Counted from the stretch's first letter, positions 34,674-44,172 are shown. The stretch is DNA of 64,000 bases from a bacterium (GCA_905221065.1 CAJNBS010000007.1:1-64000); one strand, 5' to 3'. Translations and numbers: made by a program. Notes: a model not told the origin generated them from the sequence alone.

Positions 34674-36704
34674 ATGAAACGCTTATTTATTTTGATTTCA
34701 ATGGTATTGGTATCGCTTTATATGGTGATAAATTCTGTTGACCATCGAGAAGAGATTTTATTTGGTAACTATCCCTCTGTTGACGTGATGGGTACTGGGC
34801 TAGACCAGCCAGTAGCTGGTCGCGAAGAGGTGACAGAGGCTTTGAGTAACTTGGCAGTAGAGCACAATAGTCTCATCGCCCGTCGGATCGTTGAGCCAAA
34901 TGAAGCTGGAGAAACACGCTTTACCTATGCTACTTATGGTGAGGGAGAACTTCCAGAAGGTTTGACCATTTCCTCCGAGGAGAGTGCAGAAACGAGTGAT
35001 TTATTAGGTTCTTACTTGATTGTGTCAGGGAGTCTGGATGGAGTGAGCTTACAGACCGCCCTGCAAGAACTGGGTTATAATGGTGTTGTCTCGAATAGAA
35101 CAGAGTCATTTTCGATGGTCGTCCTCTTGGCTGCTACCCCAATGGGGCTACTGAGTCTAGCTATTTTTCTGCTGACTTTTATGAGTCTGACCCTGATTTA
35201 TCGGATCAAGTCCCTTCGTCAGGCAGGGATTCGCTTAATCGCTGGTGAGAGCTTGTTTGGGGTGGCTCTCAGACCGGTGTTAGAAGATGTGAGACAGCTT
35301 ATCTGCTCAGTGCTGGTATCCAGTCTTTTGGGATTGGGGATTCTCTGGTATCAAGGTGCCTTGTTTATGGCAACGGTGCAACTGGTCATCATTGCTCTTC
35401 TATTTTATGGATTGATCCTGGCCGGGATTTCTACCTTACTAAGTGTCGTGTATCTACTTGGTTTACAGGAAAATAGTTTGGTGGATCTATTGAAAGGGAA
35501 ACTCCCTCTCAAACGTATGCTGACATTGATGATGGTGGGGCAACTCTTGGCCGTGTTGGTAGTCGGCTCGAGTGCGACTGCTCTCCTACCCCACTACCGT
35601 GAAATGCAGGAGATGGAGAAGGCTAGCGATAAATGGAGCCAGTCCTCAGACCGTTACCGTCTATCCTTTGGTTGGTCTAGTGCATTTGCCGATGAAGAAG
35701 GAATGCGTAAGGATAATCGTGAGTGGCAGACATTTACTGAAGAACGGTTAGCCAATACAGACTCTTTTTATATCATGAGCAATGTTGACAATTTCTCAGA
35801 TGGAGCAGAAGTGGATCTAGATGGCAATCGACTCAGTGACTATACACCGTCAGGGAATGTTATCTATGTCTCACCGCGCTATCTGATAGAAGAAAAGATT
35901 ACCGTTTCTTCAGAGTTTATGGACAAGATGCAAAACTTGTTTGAGGGAGAGTTTGGGCTGATCTTGCCTGAGAGCTTGCGAGAGCAGTCTGCCTACTATC
36001 AAGGCTTATTTACAGATTACCTGCAAAATTTTTCATCTGAAAGTGTAGAGGCGACGAGTCAGAAACACTATCTCCCACAGGTAACGCTAGCTTTTACAGA
36101 AACAGGACAGGAACATTTCCTCTATAACGATGGGTACAAGACGACACGTCAATACCTAAAAGATCCGATTATTGTAGTTTTAACGCCGCAAGCGACTGGA
36201 ACAAGACCTGTTGCAGGGATGTTGTGGGGAACTACGGCTAATAGTTCCTTGAAACTAGATCGATATGGAGACAGTATCACAGCTCTAAAAGAGCAAGGTC
36301 TGTATCACAAGGTCTCTTATTTGGTAAAAAGTCAGCTATTTTTTGCCAAGGTACTAAATGACAAACGGATGGAGTTTTACTCTCTCCTTATTGGGACGAT
36401 TTTGACCCTGTCTACGGCTATCTTGTTATTTGATTCCATGAATCTTCTCTATTTTGAGCAGTTTAGACGGGAGATCATGATTAAACGTCTTTCTGGTATG
36501 ACAATCTATGAGCTTCATGGCAAGTATTTACTGGCGCAAGGAGGAGTTCTCTTGCTTGGCCTAGTCCTATCTAGTGTTTTGACAGGAGATAGCTTGATTA
36601 GCGCTCTAGTGGTAGCTTTGTTTACGCTTAACGCCCTCGTGATTTTAGTAAGGCAGGATAAAAAGGAAGAAGCTGGTAGCATGGCAGTATTGAAAGGAAA
36701 ATAA
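34674..36704 (+). CDS. Bacteriocin-associated integral membrane protein
   Basis: 676 residues from ATG 34674 (GGAGG at 34664-34668; ATG 34671 is too close). One N-terminal membrane segment and a soluble region are followed by several helices around residues 145-285. A large extracellular region (about 310-555) comes next, then three or four C-terminal helices. This layout matches the seven-transmembrane immunity-type proteins found with lactococcin 972 homologues. It probably forms an ABC exporter-like complex with the following ATPase that removes or blocks the bacteriocin (inference from family and order). It ends one base before the ATPase start. Confidence 0.83.
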   Translation: MKRLFILISMVLVSLYMVINSVDHREEILFGNYPSVDVMGTGLDQPVAGREEVTEALSNLAVEHNSLIARRIVEPNEAGETRFTYATYGEGELPEGLTISSEESAETSDLLGSYLIVSGSLDGVSLQTALQELGYNGVVSNRTESFSMVVLLAATPMGLLSLAIFLLTFMSLTLIYRIKSLRQAGIRLIAGESLFGVALRPVLEDVRQLICSVLVSSLLGLGILWYQGALFMATVQLVIIALLFYGLILAGISTLLSVVYLLGLQENSLVDLLKGKLPLKRMLTLMMVGQLLAVLVVGSSATALLPHYREMQEMEKASDKWSQSSDRYRLSFGWSSAFADEEGMRKDNREWQTFTEERLANTDSFYIMSNVDNFSDGAEVDLDGNRLSDYTPSGNVIYVSPRYLIEEKITVSSEFMDKMQNLFEGEFGLILPESLREQSAYYQGLFTDYLQNFSSESVEATSQKHYLPQVTLAFTETGQEHFLYNDGYKTTRQYLKDPIIVVLTPQATGTRPVAGMLWGTTANSSLKLDRYGDSITALKEQGLYHKVSYLVKSQLFFAKVLNDKRMEFYSLLIGTILTLSTAILLFDSMNLLYFEQFRREIMIKRLSGMTIYELHGKYLLAQGGVLLLGLVLSSVLTGDSLISALVVALFTLNALVILVRQDKKEEAGSMAVLKGK

Positions 36705-36705
36705 G

Positions 36706-37347
36706 ATGATTGATATTCAAGGATTGGAAAAGAAATTTAATGACCGAGCGATTTTCTCTGGTTTAAATCTCAAGATGGAGAAGGGCAAGGTTTATGCCTT
36801 AATCGGAAAGAGTGGAAGCGGAAAGACGACTCTGCTGAATATCTTAGGAAAGCTAGAAAAGATAGATGGAGGAAGTGTTCTCTATCAGGGGAAAGATTTA
36901 AAAACCATTCCCACTCGTGAGTATTTTCGAGACCAGATGGGCTATCTCTTTCAAAATTTTGGCCTTTTAGAAAACCAATCAATCAAAGAGAATTTGGATT
37001 TGGGCTTTGTTGGTCAGAAAATCTCAAAAGTAGAACGTTTGGAAAGGCAAGTGGAGGCTTTAGAAAAAGTTAATCTAGGATATTTGGATTTGGAACAAAA
37101 AATTTATACTTTATCTGGGGGAGAAGCCCAACGAGTTGCCCTTGCGAAGACTATTTTGAAAAATCCACCCTTGATTTTGGCAGATGAACCAACAGCAGCT
37201 CTTGATCCTGAAAATTCAGAGGAGGTTATGAATCTCTTGGTGGACTTGAAAGATGAAAATCGAATGATCATCATTGCGACCCATAATCCCCTAGTCTGGA
37301 ATAAGGCCGATGAAATCATTGATATGAGGGAGCTTGCTCATGTGTGA
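36706..37347 (+). CDS. ABC transporter ATPase of the bacteriocin locus
   Basis: 213 residues, a complete ABC ATPase of the MacB/LolD-like type seen in lactococcin 972 loci. Walker A is IGKSGSGKTTLLN (about residues 33-45), signature LSGGEAQRVALAK (about 135-147), Walker B LILADEPTAALDP (about 155-167), and the switch His is in IIIATHN near 193. It begins one base after the membrane protein stop, so the two are translated together. It should power the membrane partner for self-immunity. Confidence 0.92.
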   Translation: MIDIQGLEKKFNDRAIFSGLNLKMEKGKVYALIGKSGSGKTTLLNILGKLEKIDGGSVLYQGKDLKTIPTREYFRDQMGYLFQNFGLLENQSIKENLDLGFVGQKISKVERLERQVEALEKVNLGYLDLEQKIYTLSGGEAQRVALAKTILKNPPLILADEPTAALDPENSEEVMNLLVDLKDENRMIIIATHNPLVWNKADEIIDMRELAHV

Positions 37348-37648
37348 AAAAATCCGTATTCGCAGGGTATCTGATTATCCTAGTGCCAGAGGTGGTTTGG
37401 AAGATATTCTCATCATGGAAAATATGACCAATCATCTCCTTTTGGTTCAAATCCGAGTGAATGGGTATTTGCTTGATTTTGCTAGTATTGAAGGTCAAAG
37501 ACAAAAGCATTATCGTTTGAAAAATTTACCTCAAACGGTTGAACTGACAGTGGATGATGTGGAGGAGGATGTAGATTTGACCCTACCCGAAAATCGAAGT
37601 TATCAGGAAGCTGATTTTTTTGAACGTATGTTTCGAGAGAAACGCTAA
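37340..37648 (+). CDS. Small protein of the bacteriocin locus, unknown
   Basis: 102 residues from ATG 37340, overlapping the ATPase by 8 bases with GAGGGAG 8 bases upstream. It is soluble, charged and without a signal peptide. The first part is basic (MCEKIRIRRVSDYPSARGG) and the end acidic, with a VDDVEEDVDLTLPE stretch. I do not recognise a domain. The tight overlap and the terminator after it make it the last gene of the bacteriocin transcript, so it is likely an accessory or immunity component. Confidence 0.72.
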   Translation: MCEKIRIRRVSDYPSARGGLEDILIMENMTNHLLLVQIRVNGYLLDFASIEGQRQKHYRLKNLPQTVELTVDDVEEDVDLTLPENRSYQEADFFERMFREKR

Positions 37649-37671
37649 GTCCCCCTTTAAAGATTTCCAAG

Positions 37672-37704
37672 ACTATCTTTCTTCATGAGGAAAGATAGTT
37701 TTTT
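37672..37704 (+). terminator. End of the bacteriocin operon
   Basis: ACTATCTTTC (37672-37681) pairs perfectly with GAAAGATAGT (37690-37699), followed by TTTTT. Confidence 0.85.
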
Positions 37705-37778
37705 GGTATGATTTTCACCCCCAAAATACAAGGGGAATGTGTTACAATAGAAGTAACAGATAATAGAAAAGAGAATAG

Positions 37779-38651
37779 ATGAGAATTGCAGATTATAGCG
37801 TGACAAAGGCAGTGCTGGAGCGTCACGGTTTTACCTTTAAAAAATCCTTCGGGCAAAATTTCTTGACGGATACCAATATCCTTCAAAAAATCGTGGATAC
37901 GGCTGAAATTGATGACCAGGTCAATGTTATCGAAATCGGTCCAGGGATTGGTGCTTTGACGGAGTTTTTGGCTGAGCGTGCAGCTCAAGTCATGGCCTTT
38001 GAAATTGACCACCGTTTGGTACCGATTTTGGCAGATACCCTACGTGATTTTGATAATGTAACAGTGGTTAACGAGGACATTCTCAAGGTCGATTTGGCAC
38101 AACATATCCAGAATTTTAAAAACCCTGACCTGCCAATTAAGGTAGTAGCCAACTTGCCTTACTACATCACGACGCCTATTCTCATGCACTTGATTGAGAG
38201 TGGCATTCCTTTTAGTGAGTTTGTGGTCATGATGCAAAAAGAAGTGGCGGATCGTATCTCAGCCCAACCTAACACCAAGGCTTACGGTAGCTTGTCGATT
38301 GCGGTGCAGTATTACATGACAGCCAAGGTTGCCTTTATCGTGCCTCGTACGGTCTTTGTGCCAGCGCCAAATGTGGACTCAGCCATTTTGAAAATGGTGC
38401 GTCGTCCAGATCCAGCCGTAGCAGTAGAAGATGAGAACTTCTTCTTTAAGGTTTCCAAGGCAAGTTTCACCCATCGCCGTAAGACCTTGTGGAATAATTT
38501 GACAGGTTACTTTGGCAAGACTGAAGAAGTCAAGGATAAGCTGACCAAGGCCTTGGACCAAGCAGGTTTGTCACCGAGTGTTCGTGGGGAAGCTCTCAGC
38601 TTGGCAGAGTTTGCCAGTCTAGCAGACGCACTTAAAGGGCAAGGACTCTAA
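37779..38651 (+). CDS. rsmA: 16S rRNA dimethyladenosine transferase
   Basis: 290 residues, KsgA/RsmA family. It dimethylates the two adjacent adenines in helix 45 of 16S rRNA with S-adenosylmethionine. SAM-binding motif I is [17 protein letters not shown] (about residues 48-64), and the catalytic motif [12 protein letters not shown] is at about 126-135. The C-terminal helical domain contains [12 protein letters not shown]. It starts a housekeeping run with rsgA one base after its stop. Loss of the protein gives kasugamycin resistance (family knowledge). Confidence 0.95.
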   Translation: MRIADYSVTKAVLERHGFTFKKSFGQNFLTDTNILQKIVDTAEIDDQVNVIEIGPGIGALTEFLAERAAQVMAFEIDHRLVPILADTLRDFDNVTVVNEDILKVDLAQHIQNFKNPDLPIKVVANLPYYITTPILMHLIESGIPFSEFVVMMQKEVADRISAQPNTKAYGSLSIAVQYYMTAKVAFIVPRTVFVPAPNVDSAILKMVRRPDPAVAVEDENFFFKVSKASFTHRRKTLWNNLTGYFGKTEEVKDKLTKALDQAGLSPSVRGEALSLAEFASLADALKGQGL

Positions 38652-38652
38652 G

Positions 38653-39531
38653 ATGCAGGGACAAATCATTAAAGCCTTGGCAGGTTTCTACTATGTGGAG
38701 AGTGATGGTCAGGTTTATCAGACACGTGCGCGTGGGAATTTCCGTAAAAAAGGCCATACCCCCTACGTTGGGGATTGGGTAGATTTTTCTGCCGAGGAAA
38801 ATTCAGAAGGCTATATCCTCAAGATTCACGAACGGAAAAACAGTCTGGTTCGTCCGCCTATTGTCAATATTGACCAAGCTGTGGTAATCATGTCTGTCAA
38901 GGAACCTGATTTTAACAGCAATTTGCTGGATCGCTTCTTGGTTCTTTTGGAGCATAAGGGCATCCATCCCATCGTCTATATTTCTAAAATGGATTTGTTG
39001 GAAGATAGAGGAGAACTGGATTTTTATGAACAGACTTATGGTGACATCGGCTATGACTTTGTGACCAGTAAAGAGGAACTCCTGCCTTTGTTAACAGGCA
39101 AGGTTACAGTCTTTATGGGGCAGACAGGTGTTGGGAAATCAACTCTTCTCAATAAAATCGCACCAGACCTCAATCTTGAAACAGGAGAAATTTCAGACAG
39201 TCTGGGTCGCGGGCGCCACACTACTCGAGCAGTTAGTTTTTATAATCTCAATGGAGGTAAAATCGCAGACACACCAGGTTTTTCATCATTGGATTATGAA
39301 GTAACAACGGCTGAAGACCTCAATCAGGCTTTCCCAGAGATTGCTACTGTTAGTCGAGACTGTAAATTCCGCACTTGTACCCATACCCATGAGCCGTCTT
39401 GCGCAGTTAAGCCGGCTGTTGAAGAGGGTATCATTGCGTCCTTCCGTTTTGATAATTACCTGCAATTCCTCAGCGAGATTGAAAATCGCAGAGAAACCTA
39501 TAAAAAAGTCAGCAAAAAAATTCCAAAATAA
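38653..39531 (+). CDS. rsgA: Ribosome small-subunit GTPase RsgA
   Basis: 292 residues, circularly permuted GTPase that checks late 30S assembly. An OB-fold covers residues 1-65. G4 is [10 protein letters not shown] (about 110), G1 is [14 protein letters not shown] (about 154-167), G2 lies in [10 protein letters not shown] (about 189), and G3 is [10 protein letters not shown] (about 205). The zinc knuckle [17 protein letters not shown] follows near 237-253. It follows rsmA by one base and precedes rpe in the same direction. Confidence 0.95.
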   Translation: MQGQIIKALAGFYYVESDGQVYQTRARGNFRKKGHTPYVGDWVDFSAEENSEGYILKIHERKNSLVRPPIVNIDQAVVIMSVKEPDFNSNLLDRFLVLLEHKGIHPIVYISKMDLLEDRGELDFYEQTYGDIGYDFVTSKEELLPLLTGKVTVFMGQTGVGKSTLLNKIAPDLNLETGEISDSLGRGRHTTRAVSFYNLNGGKIADTPGFSSLDYEVTTAEDLNQAFPEIATVSRDCKFRTCTHTHEPSCAVKPAVEEGIIASFRFDNYLQFLSEIENRRETYKKVSKKIPK

Positions 39532-39541
39532 GGAGAAACCT

Positions 39542-40198
39542 ATGTCTCAATACAAGATTGCTCCGTCAATTCTGGCAGCAGATTATGCCAACTTTGAACG
39601 TGAAATCAAACGTCTAGAAGCAACTGGGGCAGAGTATGCCCATATCGATATCATGGATGGTCACTTTGTACCACAAATCAGTTTTGGTGCAGGTGTGGTC
39701 GAAGCTCTTCGTCCTCATAGTAAGATGGTCTTTGACTGCCACTTGATGGTGGCGAATCCTGAACACCACTTAGAAGACTTTGCGCGCGCAGGTGCAGACA
39801 TCATCAGTATCCATGTAGAAGCAACGCCTCATATTCATGGTGCCATCCAAAAAATTCGTTCACTCGGTGTTAAACCTTCGATTGTCATTAACCCTGGTAC
39901 GCCTGTTGAAGCGATTAAGCACGTGCTTCACCTAGTTGACCAAGTCTTAGTCATGACAGTTAACCCAGGCTTCGGTGGGCAAGCCTTTCTACCAGAGACC
40001 ATGGATAAGGTTCGTGAGTTGGTTGCACTTCGTAAGGAAAAAGGCTTGAACTTTGAGATTGAAGTGGATGGCGGGATTGATGATCAAACTATTGCCCAAG
40101 CCAAAGAAGCTGGTGCGACCGTTTTTGTAGCAGGTTCCTATGTCTTTAAGGGAGATGTCAATGAGCGAGTACAAACTCTCAGAAAACAACTGGACTAG
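39542..40198 (+). CDS. rpe: Ribulose-phosphate 3-epimerase
   Basis: 218 residues from ATG 39542 with AAGGAGA 6 bases upstream; a longer in-frame reading from 39341 overlaps rsgA and is not needed. It interconverts ribulose 5-phosphate and xylulose 5-phosphate in the pentose phosphate pathway. Family motifs are APSILAADYANF (about 7-18), HIDIMDGHFVPQIS (about 36-49), MTVNPGFGGQ (about 141-150) and EVDGGIDD near 177. Its end overlaps thiN by 38 bases. Confidence 0.95.
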   Translation: MSQYKIAPSILAADYANFEREIKRLEATGAEYAHIDIMDGHFVPQISFGAGVVEALRPHSKMVFDCHLMVANPEHHLEDFARAGADIISIHVEATPHIHGAIQKIRSLGVKPSIVINPGTPVEAIKHVLHLVDQVLVMTVNPGFGGQAFLPETMDKVRELVALRKEKGLNFEIEVDGGIDDQTIAQAKEAGATVFVAGSYVFKGDVNERVQTLRKQLD

Positions 40199-40823
40199 GG
40201 TTGCTGTTTTTGCTGGCGGAGACCGCGGTCATTATCGGACGGACTTTGATAGCTTTGTCGGTGTGGATCGAGGCTCGCTCTGGGTCTTGGAAGAAGACTT
40301 GCCTCTTGCTCTAGCAGTTGGGGATTTTGATTCTGTGACGGAAGAAGAGCGACAGGTGATTCAAAAACGTGCCCAGTATTTTGTCCAAGCCCGACCAGAA
40401 AAGGATGATACAGATCTGGAATTGGCTCTCTTGACTATTTTTGAGAAAAATCCTCAGGCTCAGGTTACTATTTTCGGTGCTTTGGGTGGCCGTATTGATC
40501 ACATGCTGGCTAACGTCTTTCTACCTAGCAATCCTAAGTTGGCACCCTATATGCGTCAGATAGCGATTGAGGATGGACAAAACTTGATTACCTATTGCCC
40601 AGAAGGGACCAGTCAGCTTGAACCGCGTTCAGACTATGACTACCTAGCCTTTATGCCAGTTCGGGATAGTCAGCTGACCATTCTCGGTGCCAAGTATGAG
40701 TTAACAGAGGAAAATTTTTTCTTTAAAAAAGTGTACGCTTCTAACGAATATATAGATAGGGAAGTGTCGGTGACTTGCCCAGATGGCTATGTGGTCGTAC
40801 TGCATAGCAATGACAGGAGGTAG
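40161..40823 (+). CDS. thiN: Thiamine pyrophosphokinase
   Basis: 220 residues if ATG 40161 is used (AAGGGAG 8 bases before). In-frame ATGs at 40140 and 40155 exist, and a shorter start is possible because the conserved part begins at VAVFAGGDRGHYRTD. It transfers pyrophosphate from ATP to thiamine. Motifs visible are DRGSLWVLEE, GDFDSVTEEE near residue 60 and EKDDTDLELAL near 84, followed by GALGGRIDHMLAN. It overlaps rpe by 38 bases, a coupling also typical of other Firmicutes. Confidence 0.9.
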   Translation: MSEYKLSENNWTRVAVFAGGDRGHYRTDFDSFVGVDRGSLWVLEEDLPLALAVGDFDSVTEEERQVIQKRAQYFVQARPEKDDTDLELALLTIFEKNPQAQVTIFGALGGRIDHMLANVFLPSNPKLAPYMRQIAIEDGQNLITYCPEGTSQLEPRSDYDYLAFMPVRDSQLTILGAKYELTEENFFFKKVYASNEYIDREVSVTCPDGYVVVLHSNDRR

Positions 40824-40824
40824 G

Positions 40825-42081
40825 ATGGAAAGTTTACTTGTTCTATTATTAATTGCTAATCTAGCTGGGCTTTTTCTCATTTGGCAAAGGCAGGATAAGC
40901 AGGAGAAACACCTAAGTAAGAGCTTGGAGGATCAGGCAGATCATTTATCAGATCAGTTGGATTATCGTTTTGAACAAGCCAGACAAGCCAGCCAGCTGGA
41001 TCAAAAAGATTTGGAAGTGGCTGTCAGCAATCGCCTGCAAGAAGTGCGAATAGAATTGCACCAAGGTCTGGCTCAAGTCCGTCAAGAAATGACAGATAAT
41101 CTCTTGCAAACTAGAGACAAGACTGACCAACGCCTCCAAGCCCTGCAGGAATCAAATGAGCAACGTTTGGAACAAATGCGCCAGACGGTCGAGGAAAAGT
41201 TGGAAAAGACCTTACAGACACGCTTGCAGGCTTCCTTTGAGACAGTTTCCAAGCAACTAGAATCTGTCAATCGTGGTCTAGGAGAAATGCAGACAGTTGC
41301 CCGCGATGTTGGTGCTCTCAATAAGGTTCTCTCTGGGACCAAGACGCGAGGAATTCTGGGTGAATTGCAACTGGGGCAAATCATCGAAGACATCATGACT
41401 CCTGCCCAGTATGAACGAGAATATGCAACGGTTGAAAACTCCAGTGAACGAGTGGAGTATGCCATCAAGTTACCTGGACAAGGCGACCAGGAATATGTAT
41501 ACCTACCAATTGACTCTAAGTTTCCACTGGCAGATTATTACCGTCTAGAAGAAGCCTATGAAGCAGGTGACAAGGACGAGATTGAACGCTGTCGCAAGTC
41601 ACTCCTAGCCAGCGTCAAGCGTTTTGCCAAGGATATCAAGAGCAAGTATCTAGCACCGCCTCGGACAACCAATTTTGGAGTTTTGTTTGTTCCGACAGAA
41701 GGTCTCTACTCAGAGATTGTCCGCAATCCGGTCTTCTTTGATGATTTGAGACGGGAGGAGCAGATTATTGTCGCAGGTCCAAGTACCTTATCAGCCCTCC
41801 TCAATTCCCTATCCGTTGGCTTCAAAACCCTCAATATCCAAAAAAGTGCTGACCATATTAGCAAGACTCTTGCTAGTGTCAAGACCGAGTTTGGCAAGTT
41901 TGGTGGCATTCTGGTCAAGGCACAAAAACATCTCCAACATGCCTCTGGCAATATTGATGAATTATTAAACCGTCGCACTACAGCTATTGAGCGGACGCTC
42001 CGTCACATTGAGTTATCAGAAGGTGAGCCTGCGCTTGATCTACTCCATTTCCAAGAAGATGAGGAAGAATATGAAGATTAG
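40825..42081 (+). CDS. rmuC: DNA recombination protein RmuC homologue
   Basis: 418 residues from ATG 40825 with AGGAGG at 40815-40820. One N-terminal membrane anchor (residues 3-17) is followed by a long coiled coil (about 25-150) rich in Gln, Glu and Leu. The RmuC nuclease-like domain covers about 160-370 (GTKTRGILGELQLGQIIED, YVYLPIDSKFPLADYYRLEE). RmuC limits rearrangements at inverted repeats. The stop overlaps the start of yhaM by 11 bases. Confidence 0.92.
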   Translation: MESLLVLLLIANLAGLFLIWQRQDKQEKHLSKSLEDQADHLSDQLDYRFEQARQASQLDQKDLEVAVSNRLQEVRIELHQGLAQVRQEMTDNLLQTRDKTDQRLQALQESNEQRLEQMRQTVEEKLEKTLQTRLQASFETVSKQLESVNRGLGEMQTVARDVGALNKVLSGTKTRGILGELQLGQIIEDIMTPAQYEREYATVENSSERVEYAIKLPGQGDQEYVYLPIDSKFPLADYYRLEEAYEAGDKDEIERCRKSLLASVKRFAKDIKSKYLAPPRTTNFGVLFVPTEGLYSEIVRNPVFFDDLRREEQIIVAGPSTLSALLNSLSVGFKTLNIQKSADHISKTLASVKTEFGKFGGILVKAQKHLQHASGNIDELLNRRTTAIERTLRHIELSEGEPALDLLHFQEDEEEYED

Positions 42082-43012
42082 TCACATGAAAAAAGATGAG
42101 CTGTTTGAAGGCTTTTATCTAATCAAATCAGCTGACCTGAGACAAACTCGCGCTGGGAAAAACTACCTAGCCTTTACCTTCCAAGATGATAGTGGCGAGA
42201 TTGAAGGGAAGCTCTGGGATGCCCAACCTCATAACGTTGAGGCCTTTACTGCTGGTAAGGTTGTCCACATGAAAGGACGCCGAGAAGTTTATAACAATAC
42301 CCCTCAAGTCAATCAAATTACTCTCCGCCTGCCTCAACCTGGCGAACCCAATGATCCAGCTGATTTCAAGGTCAAGTCGCCAGTTGATGTCAAGGAAATC
42401 CGTGACTACATGTCGCAAATGATTTTCAAAATAGAAAATCCTGTTTGGCAACGAATTGTCCGAAATCTCTACACCAAGTATGATAAGGAATTTTACTCTT
42501 ATCCAGCAGCCAAGACCAACCACCATGCCTTTGAAACAGGCTTGGCCTATCATACGGCGACCATGGTACGTTTGGCAGATGCCATTAGCGAAATCTATCC
42601 TCAACTTAATAAGAGCCTGCTTTATGCGGGGATTATGTTGCATGACTTGGCTAAAGTTATCGAGTTGACGGGACCAGACCAGACGGAGTATACAGTGCGA
42701 GGCAATCTCCTTGGACATATCGCTCTGATTGATAGTGAAATTACTAAGACAGTGATGGAACTCGGTATCGATGACACCAAGGAAGAAGTCGTTCTGCTCC
42801 GTCACGTTATCCTCAGTCACCACGGTTTATTAGAGTACGGAAGTCCAGTTCGTCCACGTATCATGGAGGCAGAGATTATCCATATGATTGATAATCTGGA
42901 TGCTAGCATGATGATGATGTCAACAGCTCTTGCTTTGGTGGATAAGGGAGAGATGACCAATAAAATCTTCGCTATGGACAATCGTTCCTTCTACAAACCA
43001 GATTTAGATTAA
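42071..43012 (+). CDS. yhaM: 3'-5' exoribonuclease YhaM family
   Basis: 313 residues from ATG 42071, which lies inside the rmuC end (11-base overlap). The upstream in-frame extension from 41987 is rmuC shadow, and ATG 42086 is a second possible start. An OB-fold nucleic-acid domain (FTFQDDSGEIEGKLWDAQ) covers residues 1-110. An HD phosphohydrolase domain covers 150-300, with HHAFETGLAYHT, MLHDLAKVIEL and HVILSHHG metal-ligand histidines. In pneumococcus this protein (Cbf1) trims RNAs including small RNAs (family knowledge). Confidence 0.93.
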   Translation: MKISHMKKDELFEGFYLIKSADLRQTRAGKNYLAFTFQDDSGEIEGKLWDAQPHNVEAFTAGKVVHMKGRREVYNNTPQVNQITLRLPQPGEPNDPADFKVKSPVDVKEIRDYMSQMIFKIENPVWQRIVRNLYTKYDKEFYSYPAAKTNHHAFETGLAYHTATMVRLADAISEIYPQLNKSLLYAGIMLHDLAKVIELTGPDQTEYTVRGNLLGHIALIDSEITKTVMELGIDDTKEEVVLLRHVILSHHGLLEYGSPVRPRIMEAEIIHMIDNLDASMMMMSTALALVDKGEMTNKIFAMDNRSFYKPDLD

Positions 43013-43073
43013 TAATTTAAGAAAAATGAGCATTTTTTAGGATAAGAATGTTCGTTTTTTTATGTGAATATGG

Positions 43074-43079
43074 TATAAT
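43074..43079 (+). promoter_or_regulatory. purR -10 upstream of the BOX
   Basis: TATAAT with a TGG extension, about 200 bases before the purR ATG. It places the BOX element at 43099 inside the purR leader RNA. Confidence 0.55.
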
Positions 43080-43098
43080 AAGTAAAAGAAAAAAATTA

Positions 43099-43258
43099 AT
43101 ACTCTTCGAAAATCTCTTCAAACTAGGGTAGCATCGCCTTGTCGTATGTATATATGTAGGTATATTACAGACTTTGTCAGTTCTATCGACAATCTCAAAA
43201 CAGTGTTTTGAATCACCAGCGACCAGCTTTCTAGTTTGCTTTTTGATTTTTTGAAGAA
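43099..43258 (+). repeat. BOX element (A-B-C) in purR leader
   Basis: Starts ATACTCTTCGAAAATCTCTTC, has GCATCGCCTTGTCGTA (diverged boxA), then CTTTGTCAGTTCTATC and CAAAACAGTGTTTTGAA (boxB), and ends GTTTGCTTTTTGATTTTTTG (boxC). It fills most of the 266-base gap between yhaM and purR. Confidence 0.88.
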
Positions 43259-43278
43259 AAATAGAATGGGAAATAGAA

Positions 43279-44106
43279 ATGAAATTAAGAAGAAGTGATC
43301 GGATGGTTGTCATTTCCAACTATTTGATTAATAATCCTTATAAACTAACTAGTCTCAATACGTTTGCTGAAAAGTATGAATCTGCTAAATCATCCATCTC
43401 AGAAGATATCGTGATTATCAAACGTGCCTTTGAGGAAATCGAAATCGGTCATATCCAAACAGTAACTGGTGCTGGTGGAGGTGTCATCTTCACGCCTTCT
43501 ATTTCGAGCCATGATGCTAAGGAAATGGTTGAGGACTTGCGTGCCAAGTTGTCAGAAAGTGACCGTATCTTGCCTGGTGGCTATATCTACTTGTCAGATT
43601 TGCTTAGCACACCAGCTATCTTGAAAAATATTGGACGCATTATTGCCAAGAGCTTTATGGACCAAAAAATTGACGCGGTTATGACAGTAGCGACTAAGGG
43701 TGTGCCACTTGCAAATGCAGTTGCCAATGTCCTCAATGTTCCTTTTGTCATTGTGCGCCGTGACTTGAAAATTACCGAAGGTTCAACAGTCAGCGTCAAC
43801 TATGTTTCAGGTTCAAGTGGTGACCGTATCGAGAAAATGTTCCTTTCAAAACGCAGTCTAAAGGCCGGCAGCCGTGTCTTGATTGTGGATGACTTCTTAA
43901 AAGGTGGAGGAACTGTCAACGGGATGATCAGCCTCTTGCGTGAGTTTGATTCAGAATTGGCTGGTGTCGCAGTCTTTGCGGACAATGCCCAAGAAGAACG
44001 TGAAAAGCAATTTGACTACAAGTCACTCTTGAAGGTAACCAATATTGATGTCAAGAACCAAGCCATCGATGTTGAGGTTGGCAATATCTTTGACGAAGAT
44101 AAATAA
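43279..44106 (+). CDS. purR: Pur operon regulator PurR
   Basis: 275 residues. Residues 1-70 form a winged helix (RRSDRMVVISNYLINNPYKL). Residues 90-275 are a phosphoribosyltransferase-like domain with the PRPP loop RVLIVDDFLKGGGTVNGM (about residues 198-215). Gram-positive PurR binds PurBox sites and senses PRPP, acting as activator in lactococci and repressor in Bacillus. A PurBox-like site in this window lies at the purine permease (5342-5354). A BOX element is in its leader, and the ribosome site GGGAAATAGAA is modest. Confidence 0.95.
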   Translation: MKLRRSDRMVVISNYLINNPYKLTSLNTFAEKYESAKSSISEDIVIIKRAFEEIEIGHIQTVTGAGGGVIFTPSISSHDAKEMVEDLRAKLSESDRILPGGYIYLSDLLSTPAILKNIGRIIAKSFMDQKIDAVMTVATKGVPLANAVANVLNVPFVIVRRDLKITEGSTVSVNYVSGSSGDRIEKMFLSKRSLKAGSRVLIVDDFLKGGGTVNGMISLLREFDSELAGVAVFADNAQEEREKQFDYKSLLKVTNIDVKNQAIDVEVGNIFDEDK

Positions 44107-44172
44107 GAGATAGAACTAAAGGTTGGAACGATTGTCCCAGCCTTTCTTTGCAAATAGAATAGAAGGAAGCTT

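Noticed and set aside
39341..39541. Longer Rpe reading frame from 39341
   Set aside because: It lies within rsgA; ATG 39542 has a proper ribosome site and gives the standard epimerase length.
41987..42070. Longer YhaM reading frame from 41987
   Set aside because: This stretch is rmuC coding sequence in another frame; YhaM homology begins at MKISHMKKDELF (42071).
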